A stretch of 60,489 bases of DNA, from the NCBI RefSeq assembly GCF_018919065.1, contig NZ_JAHLQG010000055.1, positions 1 through 60,489 on the forward strand, in the 5' to 3' direction. Source of the DNA: Blautia sp. MSJ-9. GTDB lineage: Bacteria > Bacillota > Clostridia > Lachnospirales > Lachnospiraceae. Both the position numbers and the translations under genes were made by a program. The notes under the pieces were generated by a model. The model searched no databases. It had not been told where the DNA came from and saw only the letters and a program-made list of their open reading frames with translations. Positions 25,783 to 35,393 of the stretch are shown here, in pieces; the first letter of the stretch is position 1, and each line of letters opens with the position of its first letter.

Positions 25783-26679
25783 ATGGAATTTAAACAGTTA
25801 GAAGCATTCGTCGCTGTCGTGGATTACGGCAGCTTCTCAGAGGCGGCCCGCCGCCTCTATCTGACTCAGCCTACGATCAGTGCTCATATACGTTCTCTGG
25901 AAGATGAACTGCATATGAAACTGATCATCCGCACTACAAAGAAAACAACGATTACAGCCAAAGGCTACCAGCTTTATGACAGTGCAGTCCGTATGCTGGA
26001 GATCAGAAATAATCTGCTTGAGAATTTTACAGGTGCCCACAAACATATGATAGATCTGGCTGCATCTACCATTCCTTCTTCTTATCTTTTGCCGGAATTG
26101 CTTGCTGCTTTCGGAAAAACGCATCCTGATGTTTATTTTCACTCCATACAGTCAGACAGTTCAGAATCCATCAGCCGGGTACTGGACGGAACTGTAGATC
26201 TGGCTCTGGTAGGCCAGAATACACGTGATGAGAGCTGCGTGTTTATTCCTTTCTGCCATGATGAGCTGGTCATTGCAACTCCTGTAACAGATCACTATCT
26301 TGCACTCAAGGACAGGGAAACACCCGCTATTTTTCATGATTTCCTGAAAGATCCTATTATCCTCAGGGAAAAAGGCTCCGGCACAAAAAAAGAAATGGAC
26401 CTTTTTCTGGATCGCATAGGCATCACAACAGGCAATCTGAATGTGATCGCCCGCATGAATGACCTGGAAAGCATCAAAAAGTCCATTGTTAATGGTCTGG
26501 GAATTTCTATTCTTTCATCACGCTCTGTCACTGACCTGCAGAGGACAAAGCAGATTCTTGTCTTTCCGCTGGAGGAATCTGCTCATAAGCGCAGTTTCTA
26601 TATTGTCTACAGCAAAAACAGGATTCTGAAACCCTATGTAAAGCAATTTGTGCAGTTTGCGCGAGACTATTATATGTAA
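25783..26679 (+). CDS. LysR family regulator of the Se/S cluster
   Basis: A 298-residue LysR-type regulator. The helix-turn-helix is SFSEAARRLYLTQPTISAHIRSLE (about residues 17-40); a type-2 periplasmic-binding-like effector domain follows from about residue 90. Family position beside YedE and a desulfurase-like enzyme fits the selenium-metabolism-associated LysR group and CysB-like sulfur regulators. It probably controls the divergent yedE/csd genes. Two palindromic repeats separate it from csd. AAAGGAG precedes the ATG. Confidence 0.88.
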   Translation: MEFKQLEAFVAVVDYGSFSEAARRLYLTQPTISAHIRSLEDELHMKLIIRTTKKTTITAKGYQLYDSAVRMLEIRNNLLENFTGAHKHMIDLAASTIPSSYLLPELLAAFGKTHPDVYFHSIQSDSSESISRVLDGTVDLALVGQNTRDESCVFIPFCHDELVIATPVTDHYLALKDRETPAIFHDFLKDPIILREKGSGTKKEMDLFLDRIGITTGNLNVIARMNDLESIKKSIVNGLGISILSSRSVTDLQRTKQILVFPLEESAHKRSFYIVYSKNRILKPYVKQFVQFARDYYM

Positions 26680-26682
26680 CTG

Positions 26683-29484
26683 TTATCTGCCGGCATCCAA
26701 CAGTTTCACAAACTCTTCCTCCGGCATCGGTTTGTAAAAATAATACCCCTGGATATAATCACAACCGTTATCTCTTAAGAACTCGACCTGCTCTTTAGTT
26801 TCAGCACCTTCCGCTATAATCTTTATATCCATAGTATGTGCCATTTCAATGATGAAGCGGATAATACTGCGTGTTTTGGTATTGGTTTCTATCTGCCGCA
26901 CAAAACTCATATCAATTTTTATAATGTCAAAGTTGTAATTCTGGAGCATTCCAAAGGAAGAATATCCGCTTCCAAAATCATCCAGGAGCAGCAAAATCCC
27001 TGCTTCTCTTAATGCCTCCAGAGTTGCATTTCTGTCTGCCTCAATGGCAGCATAGGAAGTTTCTGTAATCTCCATTCTGCACAGACCGGACGGCATGGAA
27101 ACATCTGCACATTTCTTCTCCAGCCAGTTCATGATTGTCTCATCATAGAAATCCATCCATGACAGATTAGTTGATACCGGAACTGTGATCTTATCGGACT
27201 GATAACGTTTCTTCTGAAATTTATTAACCGAATCCAGCACATACAGATCCAGTTCGGAAATATGTCCGCTATCCTCCAGCGCAGGGATGAATACACCCGG
27301 TGAGATAAACCCCTTTTTCGGGTGAAACCACCGGATCAGAGATTCTGCTGATGCAATCTTTCCAGTCTTTGCATCCACAACAGGCTGAAAATATACTTTG
27401 AACTGTCCCTTCGCAATCCCTTCTTCCAATTCACCTGCCAATGTCGCTTTATCTATATATGTATTCTTCATGGAAGAATCATAAATCTTATATGACTGGA
27501 CAAACTCATCGGTAATATATCTCTGAGCAATCTTTGCCCTGTCAATCATTCCATTTACAGACATTTTTTTCTTTTCAAGCATAAAAATTCCACATTTGAC
27601 AGACAAATGAAGTGTTTTTCCTCCCCGGGTAAGTTTCTTCTGACACATTCCGGTAAGCATATCCAGATTGAGATTCTTACGTTCTACCAGACAGATAAAA
27701 TGATCCGCGTCCTCACGTGCCGACACCAGAGGCTTCAGTTCAGATTTTCGGACATCTTCGTACACTTTGCGCAGCATCATATCTCCGATTTCTGTTCCAA
27801 AAAGCTCATTGACAGCCTTGAAATTCTTAATGTCGAAAAATACAACCGCATATCCGGTTCTGTCTTCACTTTCTTTCAGAATCCGTTCCACATGACGGAT
27901 AAAGCCCTGTCTGTTATATCCGCCCGTCAGAATATCCTGTTCAAATTTTTCCGTAATATCCTCAACTGTAGCTACAATAGTGTCAAAAAATTTATTGAGG
28001 TAAAAAAATGTATAGTTCTTTAAACATTTCTCCCCTTCCTTATTAAACTGATGAACAGAGAAAGAATATCTCTCTTTCTTCTGCAATTCTTTCCGAATGG
28101 TATCAAGACGCACACATTTGTCATATACAGATTTCTCATCATCCGGAACAAATTTCTTCATAACTTCAGTAACATAACCGGAATAACTGATTTCTTCTGC
28201 CAGAACCATCTCCATGGCACAGATACCCGGATGATCCAGTCTTACACAGTCTCTCTGCCCATCAATAATCTCTATTCTGTCAAAATTCTTTCTGTACAGC
28301 ATATGCGGAATCTGCTCTGAAAAATAGTTCTCTGTAATATCAGAAAAATAGATCAGTGCTTCCAGCCTGTCATAAGAAACGTTCCGGACCATCTCAACTG
28401 TGGTTCTGATCATCCTCAGGCTGATCCCTTTTGCGGCATACACAGGACATTCCCATTGGATCATATCTTTTCCCTGTGTCATACATTCCCTCAGATTATC
28501 TACACAAAACACCTTTCTGTACTGAGTTCTCACTTCTCTCTGCGGAATAGACTGACTGATCCGCTCAATATAAGAATCCAGTGGTTCATTTACATCTTTC
28601 AGCTCCAGTGAAGCAATCCTGCTGTTTGCCATAATACAGCTTCCATCCGAAATATTTACTGTAACTGAGGCAAACGCATCTTTTGCATGGCGTATGATCT
28701 TATCCAGCTGTTTCAGATATCCATCATTGATATCCCGGATATACATCATGGCAATCTGAGCATCCGGTTTATATTCTGCACTTCTGATGACTTCCATACA
28801 TACCCAGCGGTACTCATCTCTTATCAGAGTTCTGTAATTCAGAGAAATGCGTTCTCTGCCTTTCGCAAGTTCTCTTCTCAGATTATCTATACTGCAAAAT
28901 TTCAGATATTCTTCCCGGTCCTCTTCATAAATATATTTATAATCAGCCATCATTTTAAGGCTTTCAGAAAGACTTGGAAGCATGGAAACAGTACTGTCTT
29001 TTCCTCTGATAACTGTATAAGTATCTGTCGAAAGATTAATCTTGAGTATCCGGTGAAAAATAAATGATAACATTTTCATCGCATCCTGCAGATCTCCTGT
29101 CATCTTGTCGTGCAGCGCAATCGTACTCTCAACGCGATGAAAAACTGTCATTGCATCAAATGGACGCGTAAAGTAATCACTTGCTCCCAGCCCATAAACC
29201 CGACGGATGCTATCTCCGGAAGTCTCTGATGAAATACAGATAACAGGCAGCATATCCAGCCATTGCTTTTCCTTCATAACAGCAAGTACCTGATAACCAT
29301 CCATTACCGGCATGATCAGGTCAAGGAGCACCAGCTTAAAATCCTTATGGCATCTTTCAAGGATTTCAACTGCCTGCTTTCCATTTTCAGCTTCACAGAT
29401 ATCATAGTTATCTTCCAGCATACAGGCAAGGATTTCTCTGTTTAATTGTGAATCATCAACGATTAATATCTTTGGCTTACTCAT
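26683..29484 (-). CDS. response regulator with degenerate GGDEF and EAL domains
   Basis: A 933-residue cytoplasmic protein. Order: receiver domain (about 3-120; ILIVDDS and LVLLDLIMPVMDGYQVL with the phosphorylatable Asp), two PAS-like segments (about 140-480), GGDEF-type domain (about 500-650) and EAL domain (about 680-930). The GGDEF signature is replaced by REDADHF, so cyclase activity is unlikely. The EAL part keeps AESLIRW, NLSWMDF, EITET, DDFGSGYSS, IKIDMSFV, AEGAET and YIQGYYFYKPMP, so c-di-GMP phosphodiesterase activity is probable. ATG 29484 follows AAGAAAGGG. It is convergent with the LysR gene, 3 bases apart. Confidence 0.92.
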   Translation of the reverse strand: MSKPKILIVDDSQLNREILACMLEDNYDICEAENGKQAVEILERCHKDFKLVLLDLIMPVMDGYQVLAVMKEKQWLDMLPVICISSETSGDSIRRVYGLGASDYFTRPFDAMTVFHRVESTIALHDKMTGDLQDAMKMLSFIFHRILKINLSTDTYTVIRGKDSTVSMLPSLSESLKMMADYKYIYEEDREEYLKFCSIDNLRRELAKGRERISLNYRTLIRDEYRWVCMEVIRSAEYKPDAQIAMMYIRDINDGYLKQLDKIIRHAKDAFASVTVNISDGSCIMANSRIASLELKDVNEPLDSYIERISQSIPQREVRTQYRKVFCVDNLRECMTQGKDMIQWECPVYAAKGISLRMIRTTVEMVRNVSYDRLEALIYFSDITENYFSEQIPHMLYRKNFDRIEIIDGQRDCVRLDHPGICAMEMVLAEEISYSGYVTEVMKKFVPDDEKSVYDKCVRLDTIRKELQKKERYSFSVHQFNKEGEKCLKNYTFFYLNKFFDTIVATVEDITEKFEQDILTGGYNRQGFIRHVERILKESEDRTGYAVVFFDIKNFKAVNELFGTEIGDMMLRKVYEDVRKSELKPLVSAREDADHFICLVERKNLNLDMLTGMCQKKLTRGGKTLHLSVKCGIFMLEKKKMSVNGMIDRAKIAQRYITDEFVQSYKIYDSSMKNTYIDKATLAGELEEGIAKGQFKVYFQPVVDAKTGKIASAESLIRWFHPKKGFISPGVFIPALEDSGHISELDLYVLDSVNKFQKKRYQSDKITVPVSTNLSWMDFYDETIMNWLEKKCADVSMPSGLCRMEITETSYAAIEADRNATLEALREAGILLLLDDFGSGYSSFGMLQNYNFDIIKIDMSFVRQIETNTKTRSIIRFIIEMAHTMDIKIIAEGAETKEQVEFLRDNGCDYIQGYYFYKPMPEEEFVKLLDAGR

Positions 29485-29749
29485 ATAATGTATGCCCTTT
29501 CTTCTGTTATTATGGCTGTGTGAAAATTTAACCGGACAGATGTCAAAAACAGCTGCTCGGTTATGCATAATTTAAGTATATCATTCAAAGAATAAAAGTC
29601 AATAATTGGAAATATCGTTTTATCGCTGTTCACCGGTAAAAGTTTTACTGAGAGCAGAGTGAATAGCAACGTTTTCATACACTGTCAGTATATAATTCCC
29701 CGTTTTCTCTTTACAAAGATTCACTTTGAGATATATAGTACATATATAA

Positions 29750-29795
29750 TGTCAGGTTAAGAATGTTTTAGCACTGACATCATATCCACGAATTT
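29750..29795 (+). repeat. hairpin repeat, family D, copy 3
   Basis: TGTCAG and CTGACA bracket a loop and are followed by TCATATCCACGAATT. It lies upstream of the HTH gene at 29838. The rest of the 353-base gap 29485-29837 is AT-rich and must contain the divergent promoters. Confidence 0.5.
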
Positions 29796-29837
29796 TAAGG
29801 AAGTTATTGCCGGATGCAGTAACTTAAAGGGGAAATT

Positions 29838-30257
29838 ATGACTAAGAAACTAAGCACAAATGATATCTTTGCCAAAATTGAAAAAGGAGAACCGGTAGAT
29901 GTAAAAGAAGTAGAATTTGTTTCTCCTGATACAATGAGGGATAAACTATATGCCAAGATCACAGAAATGCCTTCCAGCATTAATCATTTTGCAGATCTGT
30001 GTGGTATTTATCCTTCCCATCTTCATGAATTTCTGAAAGGAACCAAGAATCTCGGACGGGACAAACTGATCATCGTCTGTATCGTTCTGAAATTAAATCT
30101 CAGGGAAACCAGAGAAGTATTAAAATGTACACTGCAATCTGACTTTTATCCAAAAAACCAGAGAGATTTTATTATTATGTCAGGTATTAAAGCACATAGA
30201 AGTGTAGATGACATCAATGAACTTCTCATGAACAATGGACTTTCTGTCTTATCCTGA
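29838..30257 (+). CDS. HTH-like small regulator upstream of kinase
   Basis: A 139-residue soluble protein. Residues about 45-90 (SSINHFADLCGIYPSHLHEFLKGTKNLGRDKLIIVCIVLKLNLRETREVL) look like a Cro/C1-type helix-turn-helix with an extended helix, so it may bind DNA or act as a scaffold. AAAGGGGA precedes the ATG. It leads a three-gene plus-strand set with a protein kinase and a TPR-like membrane protein. Its own family is unknown to me. Confidence 0.65.
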   Translation: MTKKLSTNDIFAKIEKGEPVDVKEVEFVSPDTMRDKLYAKITEMPSSINHFADLCGIYPSHLHEFLKGTKNLGRDKLIIVCIVLKLNLRETREVLKCTLQSDFYPKNQRDFIIMSGIKAHRSVDDINELLMNNGLSVLS

Positions 30258-30441
30258 TTTATTGCTCATCTTATTCCTGCAGCAACGGGAATTGCTATAT
30301 ATTTTTCACAGAAAATCATTTATATTTTGATCCGGAAGTGATACAATGTATTACAGCTGACACGATCACTTACCGAAAAACGCGCCTGTTTTCTTCTCAG
30401 AGAGCAGGCGTTATATGTATTTACAGCAATATGAGGTTTCT

Positions 30442-31671
30442 ATGACTATTTTAGATTATTTCTATCCCAGGCTTAAAAATTATATTGATTTTGATTTTAC
30501 AGATCAGCTTTCTCCGCCCAGATTAAAAAAAGATGGAAATTACTATGCTACCTATGTTTCTGAAATCAGGCAGGAACACGCTGTCCTTTCGCCTGACAGA
30601 TGCAGTGTAGTGCTGAAAGAGATTCCTGCTTCCTTAACTGAGATTTACAGAAAAATCAGTTCCAGATGGTCGCCTTATATCGAAACTGTGTATGGTGTTC
30701 TCTCAGAAAACGGGCATTCTCTGGCAATCAATGAATTTATACAGAAACCCGCCTGCCTCAGTTATCCCACAAAAGAGCTTTCGGAAATGCGAAGCCTCAC
30801 TCTGGAGGATTTTATTCTGAAAATGCGCAAACTCTCTGAAAAAGAAGCACTTATTTTCCTTCTTCAGCTTTGCGAAGCTCTTGAAAATATTTCGGAACTT
30901 TCTCTGGTACATGGTGATGTTTCTCCTCAGAACATCCTGCTTACGGATGTCCTTCCCCTGAATTTTCAAAAGCATCAGCCCACATCTTCTACCGGAAAAA
31001 GTATCACAGAACTGTGCCGGAATGTAGCTGTGAAACTGATAGACTTTGATATTGCCAGAGAAGAAAAGGGAAGCCATCATATGGTCACTACCGTAGCAGG
31101 TACCAATCCCTATGCTGCACCGGAGATTCTGGATTACCAGACACCTACAGACAGAGTCGATATCTATTCTCTCGGATGTGTTTTTGCCTTTATGCTCACC
31201 GGTAAATCACCTAAACAGATGAGAAGAGAAGAGTTTCAAAGCAGCCTGTCTAAATCTGTCCGCAAAATAATCAATAAATGTACTGCTGATTATTCCAGAA
31301 GATATAAGGATGTTACTCATTTGAAAAAAGATGTTTCCGCACTTTTGTCCACTTCCACAATGCCTGTTCCGGAACTTTTCCACATACTGCCAGGTCTGCG
31401 AAGTGGAAAGCCATTGGAAATATGTATTTTTTCCCTGATTTACTGTGCACTTTTTCATCTTCTGATATTCCTGATCTGCCCTTCACCTTCACTTGTCTGG
31501 ATCCTTCCTGCAGTAGCAGTTTCTGTAATCCTGACTACTGATGTTTTTCATCTTGGCAGACACTTTGCCTTTTATCAGCTTTGCCTTGAACAGCAGCCTG
31601 AATGGTGTTATCTTTTTAAGTTTCTGATCGGATTTGTGCTGCCGTTTACTGTTTTGAGAATGATATCATAA
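30442..31671 (+). CDS. Ser/Thr protein kinase-like membrane protein
   Basis: A 409-residue protein with a Hanks-type kinase fold (about 20-290) and two or three C-terminal membrane segments (about 305-400). Active-site pieces: VVLKEIP for the ATP lysine, HGDVSPQNILL for the catalytic loop (HRD changed to HGD), LIDFDIA for the Mg loop (DFG changed to DFD), and YAAPEIL. A glycine-rich loop is not evident. The kinase domain precedes the membrane part and no PASTA domain exists, unlike PrkC. ATG 30442 has GAGG; a frame from 30415 is open. It likely signals with its two neighbours. Confidence 0.8.
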   Translation: MTILDYFYPRLKNYIDFDFTDQLSPPRLKKDGNYYATYVSEIRQEHAVLSPDRCSVVLKEIPASLTEIYRKISSRWSPYIETVYGVLSENGHSLAINEFIQKPACLSYPTKELSEMRSLTLEDFILKMRKLSEKEALIFLLQLCEALENISELSLVHGDVSPQNILLTDVLPLNFQKHQPTSSTGKSITELCRNVAVKLIDFDIAREEKGSHHMVTTVAGTNPYAAPEILDYQTPTDRVDIYSLGCVFAFMLTGKSPKQMRREEFQSSLSKSVRKIINKCTADYSRRYKDVTHLKKDVSALLSTSTMPVPELFHILPGLRSGKPLEICIFSLIYCALFHLLIFLICPSPSLVWILPAVAVSVILTTDVFHLGRHFAFYQLCLEQQPEWCYLFKFLIGFVLPFTVLRMIS

Positions 31672-31711
31672 AAAACTTATAGAATTGCTATAAGCAAAGA
31701 GGTTATACATT

Positions 31712-32689
31712 ATGGATTCATCTGTTATAGAAATTTTGAAAAGACAGCAGATACTGGAGACATTTAAATCCTCCGGATATGAAAAAGAAACAGAAATCAA
31801 CTCCACACAATACGGTCAGAATATTCTCAGAGTCTGCCGGACATCTTCCTTTAAACGAAACAAATACAGGAAAAGGCTTACCGCTGCCTGTGCTTTTGCC
31901 ATTGCAGCCGCTCTGTTTTCCGCTGCAAATGTGGGATATATATGGATAAGAAACGGAATTGCCACCTCTAATGCAAGTCCTGCTTACCTGGAGCCTGATC
32001 CTGACGTAGACAACTCTTCCGATGACTTTTACTCCACTTCTGTTCCACGCGCAGAGGCGGCCATGGAAGCAGGAGACTATACAAATGCCAAAAAGATACT
32101 GGACTCCAAAAAGGAAAGAAATGAAAACACCTTCGCCGGTGCCCTGACTTATTCAGAACTTTATAATAAGACAGGAGATTATGATAATGCCGCCCTGGTG
32201 ATTCTTAATTTTCTGGACAAACATTACCCGCCTGTCAATATCCATTCTCAAAGTCCGCTTTATACAGACCTTCAGGATATTAAGGGGGAACTGTCTCCGG
32301 ATGTACAGGAACGATACGATGCATGCATGGCAGAATGTAAAGCATCTGCTGCATTTTATGATCACCTGGATTCCCTTGTCAAACAGGAAGATTACCAGAC
32401 TGCTCTGGATCTGTGCAATTCCCGGAAACAGGAAGGTGCTTTTGATTCCACGCTTTTTACTTATTACGATTACTGTTATATGGGACTTGAAAAATACGAA
32501 GAATTCGCAGATTATCTCATGGAAATCATTAAAAACTACCCTTCTGATGTCTATTCCATGATAAAAGTACCGTCAGATGATGCTGTGACTTCAGGTATAA
32601 ACAAAGTTTATCCTTATCTCTCTGCTGAAAAAAAGAGAGAAATTGATAATCTTCATGTTCTCACAAATACCGCTGATACTTCTGAGTAG
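31712..32689 (+). CDS. membrane-anchored TPR-like protein
   Basis: A 325-residue protein with one membrane helix (about 55-75, RLTAACAFAIAAALFSAANVGYIW). The N-terminal 50 residues are probably cytoplasmic. The outer part has TPR-like helical repeats (AEAAMEAGDYTNAKKIL, SELYNKTGDYDNAALVIL, LVKQEDYQTALDLC). It is 41 bases after the kinase gene. It may be a kinase substrate or sensor; that is inference. A hairpin (AATCCTGC/GCAGGATT) at about 32736-32755 follows the stop. Confidence 0.7.
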   Translation: MDSSVIEILKRQQILETFKSSGYEKETEINSTQYGQNILRVCRTSSFKRNKYRKRLTAACAFAIAAALFSAANVGYIWIRNGIATSNASPAYLEPDPDVDNSSDDFYSTSVPRAEAAMEAGDYTNAKKILDSKKERNENTFAGALTYSELYNKTGDYDNAALVILNFLDKHYPPVNIHSQSPLYTDLQDIKGELSPDVQERYDACMAECKASAAFYDHLDSLVKQEDYQTALDLCNSRKQEGAFDSTLFTYYDYCYMGLEKYEEFADYLMEIIKNYPSDVYSMIKVPSDDAVTSGINKVYPYLSAEKKREIDNLHVLTNTADTSE

Positions 32690-32833
32690 CAGTCAGTCGG
32701 ATATTATAGCACTTGATTTTACGGGTACACAAGAAAGAATCCTGCTTGCAGGATTCTCCGCCTGCGGCGGGTCGCTTCAGTGATATAATTCCTCTCCGCC
32801 GCAGTGCAATCCTGGCTCCTCCCTGTCAGTCAG

Positions 32834-33565
32834 TTACAGGTTTTTCTTCTTATAAATAAACCATGATGCTGCTACAGTAAACACCAGCAGATAAAGAAGC
32901 AGAATCCCAATACCGGTGTAATTCACTGCCTCACCTGATGAAATGCTTCTCATCAGATGGCTGGTCTGGGATAATGGCAAGGCTGATACAAACTTACCTA
33001 CAAATCCCGGAAGTTTCTCTGTTGAGAAAAAGGTGTTACACAAATATGCCATAGGCATAATGATATAATTGGAAAACCTCGGCACGTCTGCGTGGTTTTT
33101 TGCCAGAAAGGATACCACCACGCCGATGGCTGAAAATACTGCTCCGTTCAGGAACATCACCAGAAAAGACCATCCGTTGAAGATCAGTCCTGTCTCAATA
33201 GGTGCTGTAAGAAGCAGTATAATTCCTCCTGCATACAGACCGCGCAGGCTTCCCCCGATGATCTGTCCGGCGATAAACTGCCATAACGGTGTGGGGGAGA
33301 TCATCACCTGGTCAAAGGCCTTCTCATACAATCTCTGTACATTCAGATTCTGCGCAATGGCATTGAAGCTTCCGTTCATAGTTGTCAGTGATACCACACC
33401 CGGAATCAGAAAGTTCAGGTATGGCTGTCCATGAGAAGTGGTCTGGATTCCCATTCCGAACACGATCAGATACATTAGCGGTGCAATCATTGCCGCCAGT
33501 GTGATCTTATAGAAATCCCGGCGGAATTCTACCCACTTCTCCCATAATATTGTTATAATTCCCAT
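32834..33565 (-). CDS. ABC-2 type transporter permease
   Basis: A 243-residue membrane protein with six helices, of the DrrB/NodJ-like ABC-2 group (PFLNFLIPGVVSLTTMNGSFNAIAQNLN..., QVMISPTPLWQFIAGQIIGGSLRGLYAGGIILL). It would form the channel of a drug or lipid exporter with the ATPase encoded just upstream. The 114 bases between the two genes hold a short repeat tract (33600-33680), so expression may be uneven. Confidence 0.9.
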   Translation of the reverse strand: MGIITILWEKWVEFRRDFYKITLAAMIAPLMYLIVFGMGIQTTSHGQPYLNFLIPGVVSLTTMNGSFNAIAQNLNVQRLYEKAFDQVMISPTPLWQFIAGQIIGGSLRGLYAGGIILLLTAPIETGLIFNGWSFLVMFLNGAVFSAIGVVVSFLAKNHADVPRFSNYIIMPMAYLCNTFFSTEKLPGFVGKFVSALPLSQTSHLMRSISSGEAVNYTGIGILLLYLLVFTVAASWFIYKKKNL

Positions 33566-33599
33566 ACATTTTTCTCCAGATTATTCTAACTTTTTTCGC

Positions 33600-33679
33600 A
33601 ATAAATCAGGCGGATAAAATCATTCGCCTCGCAGCTTGCTCATAACCAAATAACTGCTTCGCAGTTTGGTTAATATCTG
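33600..33679. repeat. short intergenic repeat inside the ABC operon
   Basis: The tract starts CAGGCGGATAAAATCATTCGCC and contains an AACCAAA... GTTTGGTTA dyad around a TAACTGCTTCGCAGTT hairpin. Related words occur at about 15116-15160 and 47885-47910 (ATAACTGCTTTACAGTTTG). It is too short and worn to define ends. Confidence 0.35.
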
Positions 33680-34522
33680 CTATTTTGAAATCAAATGCTT
33701 CCCGGCTCTTTCTACAAAGACGTCTTCCAGTGTCGTCTCGCGAAGAGACGCCTGCCCTGTAAGCTGTTCCAGATACCGGATTGCTTCCTGTCGTGTATGG
33801 AAATAGTGATTCTGTGTTCCATCCGCTGTCATCTCGTCCACTGCATAAGCACCAAGACTCTCGATCAGTGCTGACGGAGTACTTACCTCCTCCAGCTTAC
33901 CATGGTCCATCAATGCCACACGATTGCAGAGACTCTGTGCTTCTTCCATGTAATGCGTGGTCAGCAGAATGGTCAGATTTTTCTCATTCAGTTTTCGCAG
34001 AAGATTCCACATCTGTCTTCTGGAAAGAGCATCCATTCCGGCTGTCGGTTCATCCAGAAGCAGGATTTCCGGTTCTGTCAGAAGTGCGCGACAGACCATC
34101 AGCTTACGCTTCATTCCACCGGAGAGCTTACGGACTGTACGCTTGCGGAATTTCAGCAGGTCACAGAACTCCAGAAGTTCCTCTGTTCTTTCCTTTATCT
34201 GCTTTCTGGGCATAAAATAGAGGCGGCCCTGATATTCCATGATCTCATCCATATTCATATCCTGACGCATGGAATATTCCTGGGTAATCACACTGATCTT
34301 TCTTTTCAGATCAGGACGTTGTCTTGTAAGCTGCTGACCGTCTATGAGGATTTCTCCCTTTGTTGGAAGAAGAAGGGTTGAGAGCAGGCTGATGGTCGTT
34401 GTCTTGCCTGCTCCGTTTGGTCCGAGAAGACCAAAAAACTCACCTTTTTCAATTTTCAGGTTCAGGGAATCCACTGCTGTAAAATTGTCAAAAGTTTTCG
34501 TCAGATTTTTTGTCTCTATCAT
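33680..34522 (-). CDS. ABC-2 transporter ATP-binding protein
   Basis: A 280-residue ABC ATPase. Walker A GPNGAGKTTT, signature KLSGGMKRKL, Walker B EILLLDEPTAGMD and the switch histidine (LLTTHYMEEAQSL) are intact. It belongs to the DrrA-like group with a C-terminal extension. Its start overlaps the cobI stop by four bases (ATGA), so translation is coupled to a corrin methyltransferase. With the ABC-2 permease downstream it makes an exporter. Confidence 0.93.
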   Translation of the reverse strand: MIETKNLTKTFDNFTAVDSLNLKIEKGEFFGLLGPNGAGKTTTISLLSTLLLPTKGEILIDGQQLTRQRPDLKRKISVITQEYSMRQDMNMDEIMEYQGRLYFMPRKQIKERTEELLEFCDLLKFRKRTVRKLSGGMKRKLMVCRALLTEPEILLLDEPTAGMDALSRRQMWNLLRKLNEKNLTILLTTHYMEEAQSLCNRVALMDHGKLEEVSTPSALIESLGAYAVDEMTADGTQNHYFHTRQEAIRYLEQLTGQASLRETTLEDVFVERAGKHLISK

Positions 34523-35214
34523 TTCTCTTCGGCTTTCTCTTTGGCAATGATAAGGGAATAGTATCCGGCGTCATCCGGGATTTCTTCCACACTGTTGTAA
34601 ATATGCTCATCCGGCATACCACAGTTCTCAACCATGCGGACTTCGCGTTCACTTCTTGCAAGAATCTCTTTTACCTGATTCATCTTCTTGCCAGATTTCA
34701 TAAGTACATAGGTTCCAGGCTGATCCAGTTCACTGTCAAGGCGGTGTACTGCCGGCTGTACGTGAAGTGGCTGGTTCCACTCTGTCAGCGGGATATTTAA
34801 GCGTGCTGCTGTTGCGCAGAAGGAAGTGATACCGCTTACCAGTTTTGTCTGATAGCCGTCTGCTTCTACTCTCTTCTGTACATATGTAAATGTAGAATAG
34901 ATTGTCGGATCTCCCAGAGTAAGGAATACAACATTCTTGCCTGTATCCAGAGCTGCTTCAAGGGCTTTGGCTCCTTTTTCGTGATTAAGTTTCAGTTCTG
35001 CCTTGTCATGTGTCATAGGCATATAGATTGGAAGAAGTTCTTTGTCAGCCAGTTCCGGAACTGCCTGTACTGCGATCTTGTATGCAACAGTCTCGCGGAC
35101 ATCCGCTCCAGGGACTGCAATAATGTCATTTTCCTTAATCAGGCGTACTGCCTTTAACGTCATAAGCTCCGGATCTCCAGGGCCTACTCCTACTCCGTAT
35201 AAAATTCCACTCAT
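34519..35214 (-). CDS. cobI: precorrin-2/cobalt-factor-II C20-methyltransferase
   Basis: A 231-residue SAM-dependent tetrapyrrole methylase (CobI/CbiL). It has GVGVGPGDPELMTLKAVRLI at the start, VVFLTLGDPTIYSTFTYV in the middle and VSGITSFCATAARLNIPL, all typical. It adds the C20 methyl group during vitamin B12 synthesis. No other cob/cbi genes are here. Instead it heads a three-gene unit with an ABC exporter and is divergent from a NEAT-like surface protein. No cobalamin riboswitch is visible in its leader. Confidence 0.92.
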   Translation of the reverse strand: MSGILYGVGVGPGDPELMTLKAVRLIKENDIIAVPGADVRETVAYKIAVQAVPELADKELLPIYMPMTHDKAELKLNHEKGAKALEAALDTGKNVVFLTLGDPTIYSTFTYVQKRVEADGYQTKLVSGITSFCATAARLNIPLTEWNQPLHVQPAVHRLDSELDQPGTYVLMKSGKKMNQVKEILARSEREVRMVENCGMPDEHIYNSVEEIPDDAGYYSLIIAKEKAEEK

Positions 35215-35357
35215 TCTTATATCCTCCTGTATAATGGTTTCTTTTTTAATTTCCTTTTTATTGTCTCAAAGGCCTTACACATCAGCCTCCGTTTGAATGT
35301 TTCTATCAGAAATATTCCTTTTTATTGTCTTCTATTTAACTTACGGACAACATCCCT

Positions 35358-35386
35358 ATTATACTAAAGCCCAACCACTTTTTCAA
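35358..35386 (-). promoter_or_regulatory. sigma-A promoter of cobI-ABC operon
   Basis: On the minus strand TTGAAA and TATAAT are separated by 17 bases, about 145 bases before cobI. It is back to back with the plus-strand promoter at 35394-35422. Confidence 0.8.
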
Positions 35387-35393
35387 CGAAGTA

